From contig NC_047062.1 of the NCBI RefSeq assembly GCF_902459465.1, positions 17,119,994-17,183,993 of the forward strand: a stretch of 64,000 bases of DNA. The letters run 5' to 3'. Each line of letters opens with the position of its first letter. Position 1 is the stretch's first letter. Under the pieces are notes generated by a model. The model did no database searches, was not told where the DNA came from, and saw nothing but the letters and a program-made list of their open reading frames with translations. Source of the DNA: Asterias rubens (lineage: Eukaryota; Echinodermata; Asteroidea; Forcipulatida; Asteriidae). The position numbers were made by a program, and so were the translations under genes. Shown here piece after piece: positions 22,651-32,400 of this stretch.

Positions 22651-23486
22651 ATGCTTTCCGTCATCAAGTTGTTCAACTTGTTTGTGGCCAGCGTTAGCCT
22701 GTGCCTGCTATTTTGCCCGATAAGCGGTTGGGAGGTTGGAAAACTTCCAGTCGCTTCGCCTCATGATGTGGTCTCCATCTCAACTACATCACGGCAGACA
22801 CACAGCGGTATACTGATCATCAAATACCCGTGTGATGAGGCACAATCCCTCACCCAAGAACTGCTTTCAGTCTGGGTGTCTCTTTTCCAACACCTTTATG
22901 ACTCAGTGTCATCATCATCTGCACCATCTTCTGAAGTCCCAGACTTCTTCGGACAGGGTTTCATCTATGGTGACATCATCTTCAAGATCTTAGATTCTGA
23001 CGATGTCCGGGATGCTGTGTTCGCCTTTGTCATTTGGTGCCTGTGCGCAGCAGCCCTTGTCGGGTTTGTTTGCTGGGTTCGCCCGCCAGCAAGACGTCAT
23101 TCCCGTTACTTCATGGGGCGTGGTTCGTCAGGCTTCAACCGTGGCAGTTACCGCCCATCTATGTGGCGACGAATGATGCCTCGCCTCAGACAATACATGG
23201 TGCCGGTGCTGTTCGTGAAGGCCTTCTGGCCATTCCAGGTTAGCTTCGGTACCTTTCTGTTCAACCTAACAAAGCCTGTTGGTTCATCGACCGCTCGTCT
23301 CCTGCATCTCGCCATTAAACCAACTACCGATTTGTCGCACAGAGTTGGACATCTTCTACTGAGCTCAGCGGCAACACCCGAAGAAGCTGTGAGAGGGTTG
23401 TTTGTCTCTTTATGCTTGGCGCCAATATTCTGCTGCTTCTTCATCTGGATGTTCAGTGCCTTATTTCTGAGAACAAGTGACGTCAA
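22651..23486 (+). CDS. Repeat-protein gene exon 1 (signal peptide and membrane segments)
   Basis: 278 residues. The ATG at 22651 is chosen because it directly precedes a textbook signal sequence; the open frame extends slightly further left but without another ATG. It holds the membrane segment VFAFVIWCLCAAALVGFVCW, the basic loop MWRRMMPRLR (positive-inside) and the segment GLFVSLCLAPIFCCFFIW. Donor gtgagt after RTSDV. Confidence 0.8.
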
Positions 23487-26400
23487 GTGAGTCAAACATT
23501 TGTTGTCAATCCTTAAAAGAATGCTATTTAATTAAACTAAATTCAAACATTTACATACAGTACACACCAAAGCCAAGGCTTGTTGTAGTGGAGTGCCTTT
23601 AGAATAAAATAGAAAACAAAACAAAAAAACCCTAATAATTATTTGTATAGGCCTAATTAACTTAGATAAATAATTATTACAATACAAAGATAAACACGGG
23701 TACAAAATGGTCTCAAAAGAAAAATGTTGAGATACAAGTGATGACTAAAAAATCCGTGAAACCATGCATACCTATTGGGAGATAAGCTACTCGTTTTTGA
23801 AAGATATCTTATAGCAATAGCATCCTTTATCATGATGAAATCAAATCGAGTTATGTGTTGGGGTTTTAATAATATTGTCCAACACCTTTATCCTAAATAT
23901 AGACGACCTACGGGTGAATGTCTGGTCATTTTACACACCCGAAATACGACTTCTGTAACCCTCGATGGACACGAACAATCTGGCTATGAACAATCGGTTA
24001 TTCCTCAAGAAAGGTTCAAGCACTCTAAAGATCACCACGAGACCCCGGGAGGTAAGAGTTTAATAAAATCATTTTAAAGACACGGACACTATTGTATTGG
24101 TATAATTGACAAAGACCAGTCTTCTCACTTGGGGTATGCCTATCTCAACATTATACATAAAATAACAAACCTGTGAAAATTTGAGCTCGTGTGCTTTCAG
24201 ATGCTGGATTTCGAGACCTCAAAATCTAATTCTGAGGTCTCGAAATCAAATTCGTGGAAAATTACTTCTTTCTCGAAAACAACGTTACTTCCGAGGGAGC
24301 CGTTTCTCACAATGTTTTATACTATCAATATCTCCCCATTACTCGTTGCCAAGTAAGGTTTATGCTAATAATTACTTTTAGTAAACCAATAGTGCTCACT
24401 GCCTTTAAGGGCCCTAAGGGTGTATAAGAAGAAAACAAACTTTACCAAAGTGTCCCCCCTACACATTTGACAAAATATGCAGCCGTTGAAAGTAATTATG
24501 ATAAAGTCAAGTCTAGTAAAAGTCCGGCAGCAAAGGCATTTATTTCATGAATCGAAAAAGTCGTGAATAAGTGTCGTGGCCGAGTGGTAAAGAGCACTGA
24601 ATCCAAAACTCCGGTGTTGCCGATCAGCAGAGTGTGGGTTGAATCCCCCAGTCGTACACTTGTGTCTTTTAGCAAGACACTTCACCATTGCTTCGTCCTT
24701 CGGATGGGACGTAAAGCCGTTGGTCCCATGTGTTGTGTAACACATTATAACCCAGTACACTTATCAAAAAGAGAAGGGGTTTGCCCCGGTGTTCCTTGTA
24801 AACCCTTATAAGGTGCTATATAATTGAGTCTCAACATTTTTAACTTCAATAACTACCTTTCTGTAAAAATGTATAATACTCTCAGTGCCACGAGTACCTT
24901 ATTGCTTTAGCCCTATATAGGACTCTTTCTCTGTACAATACGATAGTGTAAGACCACCAGGGCTACTTGTTGGTTATACGTACGCTATATTATTATTATT
25001 AACACAAATTCAGAGTACAGGGTAATTTTTGTAGGTTACACGTACACTACATAAGTTTTTACTTCAACCAAGCGAAACTTTTCCAAAGCTACATGTGAAA
25101 ATGATTATTTACCTGCATAGGGGCATAGGCCACCTTGGCTGAGGTTGAAAATGGAAACTGTACATGAGTACGCGTTATGCACTTTATCCAGCCAGTGAGG
25201 CTTTTCTTTGAACCACATTAAGTTGAACCACAACTTTTTTCCTTGAATCAGACCAACCAATCAAAATTAGAACGAATTTTGTTCTCGATAATGATTGTTC
25301 CTTTACAGATACAGTGTCGTTGAAGAAAAGAAAAACAAATATTTCAGTCGAAGACAATGCCAGCAAAAACAAAATAATAGGATATTAATCATTACTATGA
25401 ATCGTAACAAACAAATAAAACACGGATTGCACCATCCATGATTTTAAGTTTTTAGTTTAGGTCATAATTGCTTTTCAAATTGGGTGTTGATGGCAAAATG
25501 GCAAATAAGGTTTTTCTTTATCAATAATTTTTTTATATGAAGGTGTTTCCCCCAGAGGTTCCTGTGTTAGATGTAATTGGTCTATAGTGTCATTTTATTA
25601 GGGTACCATTTCCTAAAAGGCATTGGAAACGTTCGGTATAATTGTCAAAGACTAGTATTCTCACTTAGTGTATCTCAACATATGCTCAAAACAACAAACC
25701 TGTGAAAACTTGGGCTCAATTGGTCATCGAAGTTGCAAGAGAATAATAAAAGATAAAACACCCTTGTTGCATTACTTTGTGTGCTTTCAAAAGACATAAG
25801 TATTTTTTTTAGTGTGAAATTACCTCTTTCTCAAAAACTGCGTAACTTCATAAATCATAGGAGCTGTTTGTCACAATGTTTAAATACCATACAGCTCTCG
25901 ATTGCTCGTTACCAAGTACAATTTTACGCTAATAATTATTTTGAGTACTTACTAATAGTGCCAGTGTCTTTAGGTAAGACACATCGGAGTGAGGGGAAGA
26001 GTACATTTTTACAGATTACAACTGGTGTTGCAAGGAATGGTAGGACCTACAGTATTGTTATGTAAACAGATTCAGAATGTTTGTATCCTGCTATAAAGTA
26101 AAAACAGAATGTTCCTTAATTGTAATCCTTTACTCTATCGGGGATAGAGCGAAGGATTACAATTAAGGAATATTCAGCCCCTGTGTGCCATACCTCACCA
26201 TTCTTTTGTGTGTCCTTGGTTCTTGTTTGTGTCCCCGAGAGACCCATTACGTATCATGATAAACATTATAATATATACAAAAATCTACATAACTTGCTCG
26301 TTGAATGATTTGTATTGTATAAAAAAAAACATTATTACTGTAGGGATTCGCAGGCGGCGCGGTCCCTTGGTTTGGCTACGGTTGATCGTTGCCGGGTTTG

Positions 26401-29400
26401 GGGGATGTTCCCCCGGTCAGGAGATCAATTCACCACTCGTTTACACCAAGAACTCTCTTCATCAACCTTTATTTATTAATCCTCTCGAAATATGTCTCTC
26501 TATATATCCATATCTTCATCCCTATGGTCAAGGACGAACAGAACAAACCAATATTGCTTTAATATAATTGCCCACACCCAATTATTGTTGTAAGTGTCTG
26601 TTTACAATAAAGCTGAGTACATCAGTATATATTATAAAACTCAGCCAACATCGCCAGTAGACTACTGACGACAAATCAATGACATCAAGTCAAGTCCAGT
26701 GTATAGATTGCTACTGGTGAAAAGAGTACACAACGATAGTGTTTTTAAAGGCAGTGGACACTATTGGTAATTACTCAAAATAGTTATTAGCATAAAACCT
26801 TACTTGGTAGCGAGTAATGGGGAGATGTTGGTAGTATAAAACATTGTGAGAAACGGCTCCCTCTGAAGTGGAGTAGTTTTCGAGAAAGAAGTAATTTTCC
26901 ACGAATTTGATTTCGAGACCTCAAGTTTAGAATTTGAGGTCTCGAAATCAACCATCTAAACGCACACAACTTCGTGTGACAAGGGTGTTTTATTCTTTCA
27001 TAGTTATCTCGCAACTCCGATGACCAATCGAGCTCAAATTTTCACAGGTTTGTTATTGTATGCATATGTTGAGATACAGCAAGTAAGAAGACTAGTCTTT
27101 GACCATTACCAATAGTGTCTACTGGCTTTAAGATTACAATAATTATGTCTAAATGAAAATCCACTCACCAACTGCCAGCAGTAGAAATGGTGTGGTTACA
27201 TCGCACGCCAAAACAACACTGTGAATCCAACTGCACATAGCTCGCACTCGGCCTACTCACACGTTCGCATATTAATGCGCGCAGCCTAAACAAAGACATA
27301 ATGGCCTCTACAACGGCAGTTGGGCAGTAATATTCACATCAAAAGTTACTGAACATAATCAAATCATTTATACATCATGAAAAGGAGATTATTCTTTGAA
27401 TCTACATGTATACCAAACGACGGTGACGTCCGTCCTGTTTCCATGGTGGAAAATCACAACAACCACTGATGTAAACAAACTCAACCCATGTGTTAAAGCC
27501 ATTGGACACATTCGGAACAGAAAAAAAATTAAAAGTTCACAGATTTACAAATAACTTACAGGGTTTACAGAAGGTAATGGTGAAAGACTTCTCTTGAAAT
27601 GTTATTCCATTTCCATAAAATGCTTTACTTTTTGAGAAAACATTCAAACAATATCAATTGAATTACGGATTTATTTTAAACACATGTCATGAAACGGCGA
27701 AACGTGCAGCAACAAGGGTGGGTTTTTCCGACTCGGCCGATGACCGATTTAGCCTAAATTTTCACAGGTTTGTAATTTTATATGGTCAAAGACGAACAGA
27801 ACAAACCAATATTGCTTTAATATAATTGTCCACACCCAATTATTGTTGTAAGTGTCTGTTTACAATAAAGCTGAGTACATCAGTATATATTATAAAACTC
27901 AGCCAACATCGCCAGTGCGACTACTGACGACAAATCAATGACATCAAGTCAAGTCCAGTGTATAGATTGCTAAAATGCTTTACTTTTTAAGAAAACATTC
28001 AAACAACATAAATTCTCGATATCGAGAATTACGGATTTATTTTAAACACATGTCATATATTTTATATATAAGTTGTGATACACGAAGTGCGGGCTTTGGG
28101 TAATAATGTTTACCGAAAGTGTCCAATGGCTTGAAAGGGGCAGTATCAAGGCCTGTTTTCAGGTTCCCACATTACTAACATCTAGATTGGTTCAGAGAGA
28201 GACATAGAAATTTGCATAATGCCATTTTGCCAACAGCCATAAAAATCTCTTTTAATTTAACGCATGCAGCAAATGCTTCAAAGAAGTTTGTTTTTCTTTG
28301 TCCTTGTTAACTTTTGCAGTTACTCCGCTGTTGGATGCTGAGTACTCAAGTGACGAATCCGAAACAAAGACCGATGGTGGAATACCACACCAGCCTGTTC
28401 AGAATGTTTCTGGAGAGACCGAGACACCGCAGGAATTATTGCCGACCGGACGCTCATTGCAAAAACAGCCGTCTACATCAACCACCGAATCCGTCAAAAC
28501 ATCACAGGATCTAGTGACCAAACAGCAGCTGAGTCAGGAAAATGAATCAAATGCAACCGCCGTTTCAGAACAGAAGCCTGTACTTTCGGTTGGGTCTGGA
28601 AGTTCAACACCAATGTCTTTTGGTGATCCAGAGGCATGTGACGGGACCTTGTTGTCACAGACGTCTTCATCGGTAACAGAAGCTGTCGTTTCGGAACCAA
28701 AGTCGCCTCAACTCTTCTCTGAATCTGAATCTTCTCACAACTCTAAATCTGGAAGTTCAACATCATCATTGCAGCCCCATTTGGAAGCAGAGGTTTGTGA
28801 TAGATATTCAAAGGACAAACTAGAAACGATCGTTTCAGAGCTAAAGTCATCACAGCTCAATGGATCTGAAAAAGAGAAAGAACCACAGACTCCATTGGAG
28901 GAAGAGATCGTATCCGTGACTACTAACCTGAACTCGGCACAACCCAATGGATCTGGAAGCCCTGTTCCATCACAGACTCCTTTGGACACGCTGACACATG
29001 GAGAGCCTGCGCTTCAACAGCTGTCGTCTCAACATAACGACTCCGAAACTTCCATTCTAGAAGAGAAGACAACACGATTCAAACGATCTGGACGATTGGC
29101 TACCTTGCAACCCTCTCCGGAGTTCAACATACCTGTAAGATCACGTCCTCATCAACAGCATCAACAGATCGTTGGAAATGGAAGTTCTGTGCCACGGCCG
29201 TCGCATCAGAAGACACATGAAAGAACTGTGCTTCTCGAACAGCCTTCGAGTGTTACTGGATGCCAAGAGTCTCTTCAGCAGTCTACCAAGCCAACGACAT
29301 CTAAAGCGTCTCCACGATTTAATGGATCAAGTCAAACTCAGCAGTCTGCCACGCCAATAACATCTGATGTGTCCAAACCATCTCAGCAGAACGGACGAAC

Positions 29401-32400
29401 TCATATTCGACCATCTGTCAAGCCAATACCTTCTAAAGTGTCCAAGCGAACTCAGCAATCTCACTGGTATAATGGACAAGCTCAAGAGTCTCTTCTCCAT
29501 GCGCATTCCTCACCGCCGAAGGAATTGAGGGAATCTGGGGTGTACCTTTCACTTAAAAATAACTTACAGCGGAATGCATCCATAAGACCAGTTCTTGCTC
29601 ATCAAACACAAATACCAACAGGATCTGGTGGTTTTCCTTCGTCACAAACGTTGAAGAAAAGGCCGGAGTTGACTCAGTTGAAGCCAAAACCGATAGGCAT
29701 AACATTCAGAGAGTCTCTACCATTGTATGCTATGCAGAATAAAGGATATGGAAGAATCAATCAAGAGTATTTTCAGTCCAAAAGGCAACTCAACTCTTCT
29801 TTGCAAAACAAGGGAGACATGACGCAGCAAAATGATCCGTTGGAGCAAACAACACCAAAGCCTAGAGGATTAGAGCATCCTGAATTGTTACAAACTCCAC
29901 AAGCCCATGGTGCTGAAGAGATCGCCTCCTTGACTCAGTACAGTGTACCTGGTAGATCTTTACCAAGGCAGCAGTCTGTCAGACCAATAGCATCTGAAGG
30001 GTCCATTCCACTGCCACAGATATCTTCATTCCCAATCGGACGCAACGAACGATCCATGTCAGTCAAGGAGTCCCCAGGACCTAACGGAGCTGGAAAGTCT
30101 ATGCAAGCACAACAGACGATGAAATCAAATTGTTCAAATTTGAAGATTCCATTTCTGCAGACTCCAACAGGACCATTGTTACCAATGAAACCGCGCTGGC
30201 TGTTTAGAATGAGTGGTTGGGTAAAGCCGACAAAACGGTCTCCACAAAACACTGGAATTAGAATGCCAACCCCGGTGCAGTCGACTGAACAAACTGTTGG
30301 ACCTGGAGTGATCGATTCACTAACGAACTCTTCTGTACTTGGAAAGATTACGCCACCTCAGCCTCATTCACAATGCAATGTACCCAGTCAAGTTCAGCAG
30401 TCCGGCAGACCAATAACATCTCCATGGAATGGACCAACTCAGGTTCAGCAGTCTACCAAGCCAATACCATCTGAAGTATCCAAGCCAACTCAGCAGCCTC
30501 CGCAATGTAATGGACCAGCTCAAGTTCAGCAGGCTGCCAGGCCAACACCGAATGAAGGATCCAAGCCTACTCAGCCGTCTTCACCAACTAATGGTCCAAA
30601 GCAAGTTCAGCAGTCACCAAAACCAATGTCATCTGAAGCGTCTCCACTGTATAAAGGACCAACTCAAAATCAGCACTCTGCTAAGCTTATAACATCTGAA
30701 GTATCCAAGCCACCTCAGCAGCCTCAATTGTATAATGGGACAACTCACACTCAGCAGTCTGCCAAGCCAATAACATATGAAGTGTCCAAGCCATCTCAGC
30801 AGCCTCCACTGTATAATGGACCAACTCAAATGCAGCAGTCTGCAAAGCCAATACCATCTGACGCGTCTAAATCACCTCAGCAGCCTCCATTGTATAATGG
30901 AGCCAGTCAAACTGAGCAGTCTGTCAAGCTTATACCATCTGAAGTGTCCAAGCCACCTCAGCAGCCTCCACTGTACAATGGACCAACTCAAATGCAGCAG
31001 TCTGCAAAGCCAACACCATCTGAAGTGTCCAAGCCATCTCAGCAGCCTCCACTGTATAATGGACTAACTCCAATGCAGCAGTCTGCCAAACCAATAACAT
31101 CTGAAGTGTCCAAGCCATCTCAGCAGCCTCCATTGCATAATGGAGCCAGTCAAACTAAGCAGTCTGCCAAGCTAATACCATCTGACTTGTCCAAGCCATC
31201 TCAGCAACCTCCACAGTATAATGGACCAACTCAAACTCAGCAGTCTGCCGAACCAATACCAACTGAAGTGTCAAAGCCACCTCAGCAGCCTCCACTGTAT
31301 AATGGAGCCAGTCAAACTCAGAATTCTACCGAGCGAAAACCATTTGAAGTGTCCAAGCCATCTCAGCAGCCTCCACTGTATAATGGACCAACTCAACTTC
31401 AGCATTCTGCCAATCCAAAAACATCTGAAGTGTCTAAGCCATCTCAGCAATCCACACGATTTAATGGACCAACTCAACTTCAGTGGACTGCCAAGCCAAT
31501 CCCAACTGAAGTGTCCAAGCCACCTCAGCAGTCTCCACTGTATTATGGAGCCAGTCAAACTCAGCATTCTACCGAACAAATATCATTTGAAGTGTCCAAG
31601 CCATATCAGCAGCCTCCGCCGTATAATGGACCAACTCAACTTCAGCAGTTTACCAAGTCGAAACCATCCGAGGAAGTGTCTAAGCCATCTCAGCAGCCTC
31701 CACTGTACAATGGACCAACTCAAATTCAGCATTCTGCCAAACCAAAAACATCTGAAGTGTCTAAGTCATCTCAGCAGCCTCCACTGTATAAGGGACTAAC
31801 TCAAATTCAGCATTCTGCCAAGCCAATACCATCTGAAGTGTCAAAGCCATCTCAGCAATCTACACGATGTAATAGACCAACTCAACTTCAGGAGTCTAGT
31901 AAGCCAATACCATCTGAAGTGTCAAAGCCATCTCAGCAATCTACACGATGTAATGGACCAACTCAACTTCAGCAGTCTGTCGAGCCAGTAACATATGAAG
32001 TGTCCCAGCCACCTCAGCAGTCTCATTGGTTTTATGGACCCACTATACTTCAGCAGTCTACCAAGCCAATACCATATGTGGAAGTGTCAAAACCACCTCA
32101 GAAGCCTTCACTGTATAAAGGACTAACTCAACTTCAGCATTCTACCAAACAAACAACATCTGAAGTGTCCAACCCACCTCAGCAGTCTCATTGGTTTTAT
32201 GGACCAACTCATCTTCAGCAGTCTACCAAGCAAATACCATCGGAGGAAGTGTCCAAACCACCTCAGCAGTCTCATTGGTTTTATGGACCACCTCAAACTC
32301 AGCATTCTGCCAAGCCAATACCATCTGAAGTGTCCAAACCACCTCAGCAACCTCCTAGGTATAGTGGACTATCTCAACTTCAGCATTCTACAAAACCAAT

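Noticed and set aside
28298..28319. Translation start for the large repeat frame at its left end
   Set aside because: No ATG; the frame begins at a TTG within a pyrimidine tract ending in AG, which is a splice acceptor.
31221..31799. 192-codon Leu/Ser/His frame inside the repeat exon, plus antisense frames
   Set aside because: An 81-bp repeat without stops in one frame tends to be open in others. The interlocking splice phases support only the Pro/Gln frame.
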